Below, piece after piece: positions 6,764 to 13,171 of a DNA stretch of 13,171 nt. Numbering within the stretch: the first letter of the stretch is position 1; each line of letters opens with the position of its first letter. The stretch is from CAYSBK01 sp964429265 (GTDB lineage: Bacteria > Planctomycetota > Phycisphaerae > Sedimentisphaerales > Anaerobacaceae). The DNA lies in NCBI GenBank assembly GCA_964429265.1, contig CAYSBK010000054.1, forward strand, positions 1 through 13,171. Reading direction: 5' to 3'. The notes under the pieces were generated by a model that saw only the letters and a program-made list of their open reading frames with translations, did no database searches and was not told where the DNA came from. A program made the translations under genes and the position numbers.

Positions 6764-9391
6764 CTATTTCTCCCTCATTTGGTGTTTTATCTGGTTGAGC
6801 AGATTTATCGCCTCGATGGGCGTAAGGTTATTTACGTCAACGGATGACAGTTTATCAAGGACCGACTTGTGCTTCTGCACGAAAAGGCTGTCGGTGTCGG
6901 GCTGCTTGGTCTTGCGTCTGGCAAAGTGCTCGCCCATTGCCTGTTGTTCGAAGGTGCTCTCAAGTTCCTTGAGGATTTCGCTGCTTCTGTCGAGGATGGA
7001 GGCCGGGATGCCCGCCAGTTTCGCCACGTGAATGCCGTAGCTCTTGTCCGTGCCGCCCGGCAGAATCTTGTGCAGAAATACCACCTCGTCCATCCATTCG
7101 CGCACCGCCACGTTGCAGTTCTTTACGTTTTCGAAAAGCTCCGCAAGCTCCGTCAGCTCGTGGTAGTGCGTGGCAAACAAAGTCCGGCACTTTATGGTCG
7201 AAGCTATGTGCTCGGTGACCGCCCAGGCCAGCGCCAGGCCGTCGTAAGTGCTTGTGCCCCGGCCGACCTCGTCGAGAATCACCAGCGACCGGGACGTTGC
7301 GTTGTTGACGATGTTCGCGGTCTCGGTCATTTCGACCATGAATGTGGACTGGCCCCGCAGCAGTTCGTCGGCGGCCCCAACGCGGGTGAAGATCCTGTCC
7401 ACAACGCCGATGGTCGCGTCCTGGGCCGGGATAAAGGAACCCATCTGCGCCATCAAAACCAACAGGGCCACCTGCCTTATGTAGGTGCTCTTGCCGCTCA
7501 TATTGGGGCCTGTGACGATCAGGCAATTGCCGCTGCTGTCGGAAAGCTCCACGTCGTTGGGCACGAACTCGGCGCCGAGCGCCTCGGCCAGCACGGGGTG
7601 TTTTCCTTCGGTGATGACAAGCTCGGTGCCGGTCGTGATTTTCGGCCTGATATAGTTGCGTCGAGCCGCCACGTAGGCAAGCGAGCACAGACAGTCGCAG
7701 GTCGCGATCGTCTCGGCAAGGGCCTGAAGCCGGACGATGTACTGCGCAGCCTGGCGGCGGACCTGCTCGAAGAGCCGCTGTTCGACGGCCAGCGCCTTTT
7801 CCTCGGCGCCCAGCACCTTCTGCTCGTAGCTCTTGAGCTCCTCGGTGACGTAACGCTCGGCGTTCTTGAGCGTCTGCTTGCGAACGTAATCCGCCGGCAC
7901 CTTGTCCGCCGCTGCGTGGGTTATCTCAATATAGTATCCAAAAACCCTGTTGTAGCCCACCTTGAGATTTCCAATGCCGGTGCGCTCGATTTGTTCTTTC
8001 TGGTATTGTGCCAGCCAGTCGCGTCCGCCCTGCGAAATCGCCCGAAGCTCGTCAAGCTGCTCGTCGAAACCGTCGCGAATGACGCCGCCGTCGCGAAGGT
8101 GCGATGGGCAGTCCGGCTCAATCGCTGCCTCCAGCAAGTCCGCAAGCTCGTCCATACCGTCGCATCGTTGCGACAGTTGAATCAGCAAATCCGCGCCGAA
8201 ACCGGCAAGCTGTTGCCGCAACAGCGGGATCTTGCGAAGCGTCTGCGCCAGGGCCACGAGGTCCCGGGGCCCGGCCCTGAGCGTGCTTATTCTTGCTGCA
8301 ATCCTCTCGGTATCGGCCAGGGACGACAGCACGGTACGAATCCGCTTCAGCGCGTCGGTGCCGGCCGCGAGTTCCTCGACCGCGTCCTGGCGAAGCTCAA
8401 TCGCCCCGGCATCGGACAACGGGCTGCACAGCCAGTTTCGAAACATCCGCCCCCCCGGCCCGGTGGCCGTGCGGTCGAGACATTCCAGCAGCGAGCCTTT
8501 CTGGCTTTCGGTGCGAATCGTCCGCAAAACCTCCAGGCTCCGCAGGCTGACGGGGTCTATCTGCAGGTAGTTCCTGCGTTCAACCTTCTTCAGGCTGCGG
8601 ATGTGGCTAAGCGTCGTCTTCTGGGTTTCATTGAGGTATTCGATGATCGCCCCGGCCGGCGAAATCAAATCCTCCTGGCCGTCGTCGATGCCGAAACCTT
8701 CCAGGGTCGTCGTACCAAAATGCTTCAGCAGCCGTTTCCTCGCCTGGTACCGGTCAAAGTACCAGAGGGGACGGTCGGTAATTATCGCGCCGGTCAACTC
8801 GGTTATCTGCCGTGCCAGCTTCCTCATTTCCTGCTCGAAAAGCTCTCCCCGCATGTCCGGCAGCAGGCATTCTGAAGGCCCCAGCCGCAGCAGCTCATCG
8901 AGTAGTTTCTGCTCGGCGGTATCCTGCACAAAGAAGTGGCCGGTCGATATGTCGACCCAGCTAAGCCACGCCCGGTGGTCGGACCCCAGCCACACCGCAC
9001 AAAGAAAATTATCTTGCTTGGCTTCGAGCAGGGTATCGTCGGTCAGAGTCCCCGGCGTTACAATTCGGACCACGTCGCGCTTGACGATGCCTTTGGCCTG
9101 TTTGGGGTCTTCGATCTGCTCGCAGACGGCCACGCGGTAGCCGGCCTGGAGCATCTTTCGCAGGTAGCCGTCAACGGCGTGATAGGGCACGCCGGCAAGG
9201 GGCACGGCGTTGTCGCCTTTGCTTCGGCTGGTGAGCGTCAGCCCCAGCACCCGCGAACATATCTTTGCATCCTCGTAAAACGTCTCATAGAAGTCGCCCA
9301 TCCGGAAAAAAAGGATGCAGTCAGGATATTTCTTCTTGAAAGCGGCGAACTGTCTCATCGCCGGAGTTAACTTTTCGCTTCCCGCAACCAT
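6764..9391 (-). CDS. mutS: DNA mismatch repair protein MutS
   Basis: 875 residues, full length. It recognises mismatches and small loops and starts repair with MutL. The mismatch-reading motif F34-Y-E36 sits in FFRMGDFYETF near the N-terminus. The ATPase domain has Walker A GPNMSGKST near 626-634, the RGQSTFMVEM segment near 677-686, Walker B LVILDEVGRG near 703-712 and the conserved THYHEL segment near 740. The C-terminal NLTPIEAINLLNQI region matches the MutS1 tail involved in oligomerisation. The start at 9391 agrees with the usual MutS1 N-terminus (LTPAMRQFAAFKKKYPD). No Shine-Dalgarno sequence is seen before the ATG; instead a promoter ends 7 bases upstream, suggesting a leaderless message. 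mutL is not in the window. Confidence 0.98.
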   Translation of the reverse strand: MVAGSEKLTPAMRQFAAFKKKYPDCILFFRMGDFYETFYEDAKICSRVLGLTLTSRSKGDNAVPLAGVPYHAVDGYLRKMLQAGYRVAVCEQIEDPKQAKGIVKRDVVRIVTPGTLTDDTLLEAKQDNFLCAVWLGSDHRAWLSWVDISTGHFFVQDTAEQKLLDELLRLGPSECLLPDMRGELFEQEMRKLARQITELTGAIITDRPLWYFDRYQARKRLLKHFGTTTLEGFGIDDGQEDLISPAGAIIEYLNETQKTTLSHIRSLKKVERRNYLQIDPVSLRSLEVLRTIRTESQKGSLLECLDRTATGPGGRMFRNWLCSPLSDAGAIELRQDAVEELAAGTDALKRIRTVLSSLADTERIAARISTLRAGPRDLVALAQTLRKIPLLRQQLAGFGADLLIQLSQRCDGMDELADLLEAAIEPDCPSHLRDGGVIRDGFDEQLDELRAISQGGRDWLAQYQKEQIERTGIGNLKVGYNRVFGYYIEITHAAADKVPADYVRKQTLKNAERYVTEELKSYEQKVLGAEEKALAVEQRLFEQVRRQAAQYIVRLQALAETIATCDCLCSLAYVAARRNYIRPKITTGTELVITEGKHPVLAEALGAEFVPNDVELSDSSGNCLIVTGPNMSGKSTYIRQVALLVLMAQMGSFIPAQDATIGVVDRIFTRVGAADELLRGQSTFMVEMTETANIVNNATSRSLVILDEVGRGTSTYDGLALAWAVTEHIASTIKCRTLFATHYHELTELAELFENVKNCNVAVREWMDEVVFLHKILPGGTDKSYGIHVAKLAGIPASILDRSSEILKELESTFEQQAMGEHFARRKTKQPDTDSLFVQKHKSVLDKLSSVDVNNLTPIEAINLLNQIKHQMREK

Positions 9392-9398
9392 ACGCAGA

Positions 9399-9426
9399 AT
9401 TATATCACCCCGCTTGGACCAGACAA
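9399..9426 (-). promoter_or_regulatory. Promoter for mutS, probably leaderless
   Basis: Read on the minus strand, TTGTCT (9426-9421) and a perfect TATAAT (9404-9399) are spaced by 16 bp. Only 7 bases lie between the -10 box and the mutS ATG at 9391, so transcription is predicted to begin at or within a base or two of the start codon. It lies in the 92-bp gap after the mnmE-like gene and would drive mutS, the M48 protease and the flavodoxin gene. Confidence 0.6.
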
Positions 9427-9483
9427 CTTGAATCTAAGCGCCGGCCCTCACGCCACGCCGCGACCGCCCGAAGACGACCTTAA

Positions 9484-10695
9484 TCACAAATCGTCGCGGC
9501 CCGGCAGGCAATCTCCATCCACGGGGCCGTTGAGCAACTGCTTCAGGATAACGGCCGCCTCGGCGTGGTCGCCGACCTGCAGCAACCGCCGCAGCAGATG
9601 CCGCTGCCTGGCCGTGAAGCACACCGCTGTTGTAACGTCGAAGTCGGCCAGGCCGCTGCATTGCTGAAAACGTTCGACAAGGTCCTCAATGCCGGTCCCG
9701 TGCTCAGCGCTTATCCAGAGTGGGTGCGCGAACGGCCCAGGCAGGTTCTGTGTTTCAAGCCGACGCCCCAGGTCGCATTTGTTCGCAACGACGATAACTT
9801 TCTTTCTCGAAACAACCGCCGGAACGCGGTCGTCAAGTACCGCCGTCGGGATGCTCCCGTCCAGGACCAGCAGCACCAGGTCGGCCTGTTCGAGCAGCTC
9901 GAACGCGCGGCGCTGCGATTGCCGGTCGATGTCTCCGCCGGACCCTGCGGCCGGCTGGTGGTCCAGCCCCGCCGTGTCGATAAGCTCCACCGCCAGTGAA
10001 CCAAACCTGCACCAGGCACTTAGCCAGTCGCGGGTGGTCCCTTTTACGTGGCTGACGATGGCCCTGGTTCGACCGCAGAGGCGGTTGAAAAGGGTGCTCT
10101 TGCCGCTGTTGGGCGGGCCGGCAATAACGGCCCTGAAGCCGAAAATAATCGGCCTGGCCGTGCGGCTGTCGCCGAGAACCTGCTTTGCCCGGGCCTTGAT
10201 TGCCGCCACGGATTCCGGCGTCAAGTTTTCCAGCCAATCCCGGGCAAGCTTGCCCAGGCCCGCCTGGACCTGGCTGGCTATTATCCGTGTTCCGGCCGGC
10301 GCCCTTGTCGAGGCAAGGGTGATCGCGGCCTCAACCGCGATGGCGCCGCGGGTACCGTTGGCCGAAAGGGCCCTGCAAAGGAACCGGCGGGACTCGAGCG
10401 GCACGACCCGCTGACGCCCCAGAAGCTCCATTATCTGCTCCACTATCAGGGGATTACCATGGCAGTGGATCGCTATATGGCCGGGGCCTTCGAACCCCAC
10501 GACGACCTGGTCGATTTGCTGGTCTCCCTCGACGATATGGCCCAGCAGGCTTCCCCCTGGCCGAAAGTCCATCGCTGCCGGCGGCGTCGGTCTGAATATC
10601 CGGCGAAGGACTTCATCGGCCTTTTCGCCAAGCAGCTCTATCGTGGAGATTGCACCGGTGCCTTTGTCGGTTGTCACCGCCGCAAAAACGCTCAT
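9484..10695 (-). CDS. MnmE-like tRNA modification GTPase, divergent and C-terminally shortened
   Basis: 403 residues against about 450 for MnmE, which with MnmG modifies the wobble uridine of certain tRNAs. The inserted G domain is intact: G1 GPPNSGKST (193-201, with the MnmE-type Asn196), G2 GTTRD (219-223), G3 DTAGL (240-244), G4 NKCD (305-308) and ISA (328-330). The C-terminal helix ARQRHLLRRLL (362-372) aligns with the MnmE ARRRHL region, but the protein then ends without the FC(I/L)GK motif, whose cysteine is needed for catalysis. The N-terminal domain is also divergent: no GGVGI segment, CHGNP in place of GHGG, and no RPGEFTxRAF segment. The next frame downstream does not restore the missing tail. 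It overlaps coaX by 4 bp (ATGA). It may be a degenerate or repurposed MnmE. Confidence 0.85.
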   Translation of the reverse strand: MSVFAAVTTDKGTGAISTIELLGEKADEVLRRIFRPTPPAAMDFRPGGSLLGHIVEGDQQIDQVVVGFEGPGHIAIHCHGNPLIVEQIMELLGRQRVVPLESRRFLCRALSANGTRGAIAVEAAITLASTRAPAGTRIIASQVQAGLGKLARDWLENLTPESVAAIKARAKQVLGDSRTARPIIFGFRAVIAGPPNSGKSTLFNRLCGRTRAIVSHVKGTTRDWLSAWCRFGSLAVELIDTAGLDHQPAAGSGGDIDRQSQRRAFELLEQADLVLLVLDGSIPTAVLDDRVPAVVSRKKVIVVANKCDLGRRLETQNLPGPFAHPLWISAEHGTGIEDLVERFQQCSGLADFDVTTAVCFTARQRHLLRRLLQVGDHAEAAVILKQLLNGPVDGDCLPGRDDL

Positions 10696-11492
10696 AGCAG
10701 GCTGGATTCACTCTTTTCCCGCACGTACTTCTGGTACGCCATCACGATGCCTTTGACCACCAGGTTCGGCACGTAGGAATCGATAAACTCGCAGTCATCT
10801 CTAATCACCGCCGCCGCCGCCCCCGTCAAAACGGTGTGCGGCCACCGGCCGAGCCGCTCGGCGTAACGCCTTATCACTTCCTGAAGCGCTCCTATGACGG
10901 AGTAATACAGCCCGCAGTTTATCGCCTCGGTGGTATTCTTGCCGTATGCGGAGTCGGGCCTTGTTACGGTCACCTTGGGCAACTGGGCCGTGTTCTTCTT
11001 CAGGGCCGTTGCACTTATATCGAAGCCGGGCAGGATGACGCCGCCCTGGAAGATGCCGTTGCGATCCACCAGGTCGATCGTCACGGCCGTGCCGAGGTCC
11101 GCCACGACCACGGCGTCGCCGACGACCGCATAGGCGGCCGCAGCCGACACCACCCTGTCGGTTCCAACCTTTTCGGGTTCATCGATCCACATCGGCATAG
11201 GCATCGGTATGTCCTTCCCGATGAGGTAGATTTTTTCTCCGAGTTGCTGCCTGGCGATCCTCCGCAGGTTTCTCGTCCAGGCGGGCTTTACGCTGCTTAC
11301 CACGATTACGCCGTCGGCCTTGCGCTCCTTGGAACTGGCCAGGATCGGTACCTGCTGCCAGGCACGCTGAAGCATCCCCGCCAGTTCATCACCGCACGTG
11401 CCGTCGATTGACTCGATGAACTGTTCTTCGCCGTCGAGAAACAGGCCTATGTTGATATTGGTATTGCCGATGTCAACCGCGATTATGTTCAT
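10692..11492 (-). CDS. coaX: Type III pantothenate kinase
   Basis: 266 residues. It phosphorylates pantothenate in the first step of coenzyme A synthesis. The ASKHA-fold motifs are clear: D7-I-G-N-T-N12 at the phosphate loop, EPEKVGTDRV matching the pantothenate-side (P/E)xxVGxDR motif, and ADLGTAVTIDLV followed by GGVILPG in the second half. The start is ATG 11492, with AGGA a few bases upstream; the frame is open further upstream, but that part lies inside obg and does not resemble CoaX. The gene begins 20 bp inside the end of obg and its stop overlaps the mnmE-like start, so the three are very probably cotranscribed and translationally coupled. Confidence 0.96.
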   Translation of the reverse strand: MNIIAVDIGNTNINIGLFLDGEEQFIESIDGTCGDELAGMLQRAWQQVPILASSKERKADGVIVVSSVKPAWTRNLRRIARQQLGEKIYLIGKDIPMPMPMWIDEPEKVGTDRVVSAAAAYAVVGDAVVVADLGTAVTIDLVDRNGIFQGGVILPGFDISATALKKNTAQLPKVTVTRPDSAYGKNTTEAINCGLYYSVIGALQEVIRRYAERLGRWPHTVLTGAAAAVIRDDCEFIDSYVPNLVVKGIVMAYQKYVREKSESSLL

Positions 11493-12507
11493 ATTCCTGC
11501 TTCGCTTCCTCGCTTTCTTTATGCTCCTTGGCGGTCCGCCACAGCAACTCCATAAGCTCAGGGACGTTCGCGCCGGTGGCGGCCGATATGGGATATACGT
11601 TCTTATTGAGCCTTTGTGCCAACTGCCGCACCGTTGTGCCGGTCGGGTCCAGGTCAATCTTGTTCGCCGCTATCAGCTCCGGCTTCTCGGCCAGCGACCG
11701 GCTGTACCTTGTCAGCTCCTCGCGTACCGCCTGGTAGTTCGCCACCGGGTCCGAGCCGTCCGCAGGCATTATATCAAGAATGTGCAGTATGATTCGAGTC
11801 CTTTCTATATGTCGCAGAAACTCGAAGCCCAGTCCCGCACCCTTGTGGGCGCCTTTTATCAGCCCAGGGATGTCCGCCATCACGAAGCGACGGAAGCCGC
11901 TGAGCTCCACGATGCCGAGGACCGGCTCGATCGTCGTGAACGGGTAGTCGGCTATCTTGGGCCTGGCCGCCGAACACCGCGAGATAAGTGTGCTCTTGCC
12001 GGCGTTTGGCATACCGACCAGGCCCACGTCTGCGATCAGCTTGAGTTCGAGCCGCACGTTTCGCTGCTGGCCCGGCTTTCCGGGTTCGGCATACCTTGGT
12101 GCCTGGTTTACGGGGCTGGCGAAGGCCTTGTTGCCCTTTCCCCCGCGACCGCCCCTGCACAGCAGCACTTTCATACCGGGCCGGTCGAGGTCCTTCAGCA
12201 GCAGGTCAAGATCGACGTCGTAAACGAGCGTTCCGGGCGGAACCTTTATAGTCAGGTCGCGGCCGTGCCGGCCGTGCTTGTTGTTGCCCGAACCGGGCTT
12301 GCCGTTCTCGGCTCGCCAGTGGTGCCTGCCGGCGAAATCAAGCAGGGTATCCATTTGCGGGTTGGCCTCGATATAGACGTTTCCGCCGTGGCCGCCGTCG
12401 CCGCCGTCCGGGCCGCCTTTCGGGACGAACTTTTCCCGGCGAAAGCTGACGCAGCCGTGGCCGCCGTCGCCGGCCTTGACCCAGATTCTCGCCTCATCAA
12501 TGAACAT
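11473..12507 (-). CDS. obg: GTPase Obg (CgtA)
   Basis: 344 residues. Obg is an essential GTPase in late 50S ribosomal subunit assembly and stress response. Residues 1 to about 157 form the glycine-rich OBG fold (KAGDGGHGCVSFRREKF near 11-27, GGPDGGDGGHGG near 31-42, GGRGGKGN near 119-126). The G domain follows: G1 GMPNAGKST (165-173), T191-T192 in the switch region, DIPG (212-215), NKID (282-285) and ISA (307-309). After residue 325 comes only a charged tail; the OCT domain of some Obg proteins is absent, as in many bacteria. It lies downstream of rpmA, the usual neighbour, but behind a terminator. No strong Shine-Dalgarno sequence precedes ATG 12507. Confidence 0.97.
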   Translation of the reverse strand: MFIDEARIWVKAGDGGHGCVSFRREKFVPKGGPDGGDGGHGGNVYIEANPQMDTLLDFAGRHHWRAENGKPGSGNNKHGRHGRDLTIKVPPGTLVYDVDLDLLLKDLDRPGMKVLLCRGGRGGKGNKAFASPVNQAPRYAEPGKPGQQRNVRLELKLIADVGLVGMPNAGKSTLISRCSAARPKIADYPFTTIEPVLGIVELSGFRRFVMADIPGLIKGAHKGAGLGFEFLRHIERTRIILHILDIMPADGSDPVANYQAVREELTRYSRSLAEKPELIAANKIDLDPTGTTVRQLAQRLNKNVYPISAATGANVPELMELLWRTAKEHKESEEAKQEYEHNRG

Positions 12508-12561
12508 ACCAGTCTGAAAGAATCATTGTTGGCCGCCGGGTTTTGACGCGGGATAAATACA

Positions 12562-12572
12562 GGGCGCTGCCC
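12562..12572 (-). other. Short inverted repeat in the obg leader
   Basis: GGGC-GCT-GCCC forms a 4-bp stem, located between the rpmA terminator and obg. A loose promoter-like pair on the minus strand (TTGTTT, 15-bp gap, TATTTA) flanks it, so it may lie inside a weak obg promoter. The support is limited. Confidence 0.25.
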
Positions 12573-12578
12573 GCAAAC

Positions 12579-12604
12579 AAAAAAGGATGGCCGGGACCAT
12601 CCTT
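12579..12604 (-). terminator. Rho-independent terminator after rpmA
   Basis: Read on the minus strand, AAGGATGG (12604-12597), a 6-base loop and CCATCCTT (12590-12583) form a perfect 8-bp stem that runs directly into a T-tract (TTTTTTGTTT, 12584-12575). It begins 37 bases after the rpmA stop and separates rpmA from obg. obg, coaX and the mnmE-like gene therefore need readthrough or their own promoter. Confidence 0.88.
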
Positions 12605-12640
12605 ACAGTCTGTCAGGCTGCAATGCCGGCAGCGCCGCCT

Positions 12641-12874
12641 TTATACCACGTGGACCTTTCGGCCCTGGAAGTGGACCTTGCCGTCGGCCGTTGCAAACAA
12701 CGTGTAGTCCTTGCCCATTCCGACGTTGACGCCGGGGAAAAACCTGGTTCCGCACTGCCGCACGATGATGCAACCGGCCTTTGCCCGCTGGCCCGCAAAA
12801 AGCTTCACGCCCCTGTACTTGGCGTTGCTGTCCCTGCCGTTGCGTGACGAACCTTGTCCTTTTTTATGTGCCAT
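12641..12874 (-). CDS. rpmA: 50S ribosomal protein L27
   Basis: 77 residues, slightly shorter than the usual 85 or so. The N-terminus MAHKKGQGSSRNGRDSN is the highly conserved L27 arm that reaches towards the peptidyl transferase centre; there is no cleaved N-terminal extension as in Firmicutes. AGCIIVRQCGTRFFPGVNVG in the middle and VHFQGRKVHVV at the end complete the family pattern. The start at 12874 is fixed by GAGGTGA at 12887-12881, spaced 6 bases. It has its own promoter and terminator and no rplU immediately upstream, unlike the common rplU-rpmA operon. Confidence 0.98.
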   Translation of the reverse strand: MAHKKGQGSSRNGRDSNAKYRGVKLFAGQRAKAGCIIVRQCGTRFFPGVNVGMGKDYTLFATADGKVHFQGRKVHVV

Positions 12875-12911
12875 AGCAAATCACCTCGTAAACCTGTTTC
12901 CCAGGACCTTG

Positions 12912-12941
12912 ATTATACTCAGCCCCCGCCGCCGTTGTCCA
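12912..12941 (-). promoter_or_regulatory. Promoter of rpmA
   Basis: On the minus strand, TGGACA (12941-12936, one mismatch to TTGACA) is followed after 18 bp by a perfect TATAAT (12917-12912). The predicted start near 12905 gives a leader of about 30 bases containing the strong GAGGTGA ribosome binding site. Confidence 0.7.
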
Positions 12942-12985
12942 GCAATTTTTCAACCGGCGAAAATAACCGACGAACAACGAACGCT

Positions 12986-13007
12986 CCTGCGCGCACAAAC
13001 GCGCAGG
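12986..13007. repeat. Hairpin A (8-bp stem) with shared core
   Basis: CCTGCGCG, loop CACAAA, CGCGCAGG: a perfect 8-bp stem. Its core GCGCACAAACGCGCA (12991-13005) recurs exactly at 13104-13118. No T-tract follows on the plus strand (TGAAATTCCCCC) and none on the minus strand, so it is not an evident intrinsic terminator. Confidence 0.75.
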
Positions 13008-13099
13008 TGAAATTCCCCCAAAATCCCGGCAAGCTGAAATTTCTTAACCCGTTTCACGACAAGGACTTACGCCCGGCCGGGACCCCGCCCGATCGCGAA

Positions 13100-13121
13100 A
13101 TTTGCGCACAAACGCGCAAGT
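13100..13121. repeat. Hairpin B sharing the 15-base core of hairpin A
   Basis: TTGCGC (13102-13107), loop ACAAAC and GCGCAA (13114-13119) form a 6-bp stem, extendable by a T-G wobble and an A-T pair. The same GCGCACAAACGCGCA core lies 113 bp from the first copy, in the same orientation, while the flanking bases differ. Confidence 0.7.
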
Positions 13122-13171
13122 CGGCCCAATAGTGGAAGGACACCGCTACCGGTGCGCACTTACAGAAGGGT

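Larger units (their letters stand above)
12942..13171. other. Apparently non-coding region upstream of rpmA
   Basis: I see no credible gene in this stretch up to the window edge. It holds two hairpins with a shared 15-base core, a 10-base palindrome CCCGGCCGGG (13072-13081) and a small inverted repeat CACCG-CTAC-CGGTG (13141-13154). No tRNA or rRNA signature is recognisable. The right end could be the edge of a gene or structured RNA continuing outside. Confidence 0.5.

Noticed and set aside
6869..8875. A 668-codon open frame on the plus strand opposite mutS
   Set aside because: It lies wholly antisense to a certain MutS, its product has no recognisable motifs, and long antisense frames are expected in GC-rich genes.
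9434..9486. A frameshift that would restore the MnmE C-terminus
   Set aside because: The +1 frame past the stop reads an arginine- and valine-rich tail with no C-[IL]-G-K motif, so a simple frameshift does not explain the shortening.
11398..12546. A 382-codon open frame on the plus strand opposite obg
   Set aside because: Antisense to a well-matched Obg; its composition reflects the complement of glycine-rich Obg codons.
12508..12580. A firm promoter for obg
   Set aside because: Only a loose TTGTTT and TATTTA pair with 15-bp spacing is visible, too weak to call with confidence.
12986..13121. CRISPR array
   Set aside because: Only two copies of a 15-base core are present, 113 bp apart, without regular spacers or cas genes.
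12854..13132. A 92-codon plus-strand frame across the rpmA promoter
   Set aside because: No ribosome binding site or recognisable domain, and it covers the rpmA start region and promoter on the other strand.

Overview
The window is a piece of a GC-rich bacterial chromosome. It has a short all-plus half (1-5036) facing a long all-minus half (13171-5358), and the two halves converge on a gap of about 320 bp. The mix of DUF6599-like, DUF362, NapH-like Fe-S and Tat-exported aldo-keto reductase proteins, the OCT-less Obg and an unusual MnmE-like GTPase suggests a planctomycete, perhaps in or near the Phycisphaerae. This is an impression from protein similarity, not a phylogenetic placement.

Left block (plus strand, 1-5036): four tightly packed genes that look like one operon. 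They encode a membrane-anchored DUF6599-like protein (cut by the left edge), a DUF362 protein with a Tat-type N-terminus, a 575-residue fusion of a NapH-like membrane ferredoxin with a NapG/MauM-like polyferredoxin, and a Tat-type aldo-keto reductase with C-terminal Fe-S cysteines. Three of the four carry a twin-arginine motif, one of them inside the protein at the fusion junction. The block therefore reads as an uncharacterised redox module: electrons would enter or leave through the membrane Fe-S fusion and reach partners outside the cytoplasmic membrane. This is the best candidate for an undescribed system here. Its substrate cannot be read from the sequence.

Middle gap (5037-5357): no large gene, but a good sigma70-type promoter on the plus strand leads into a 31-codon reading frame with a basic, hydrophobic product. 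It could be a small membrane protein, a gene remnant or a small RNA.

Right block (minus strand), in transcription order: rpmA (L27) with its own promoter and a clear Rho-independent terminator; then obg, coaX and an mnmE-like gene that overlap one another (20 bp and 4 bp); then, after a 92-bp gap with a promoter placed to give a leaderless message, mutS, an M48-family lipoprotein protease and a flavodoxin. The mnmE-like product keeps all G-domain motifs but lacks the C-terminal C-[IL]-G-K motif and several N-terminal folate-domain motifs. rpmA has no rplU directly upstream. Instead about 300 bp of apparently non-coding DNA holds two hairpins sharing an identical 15-base core.
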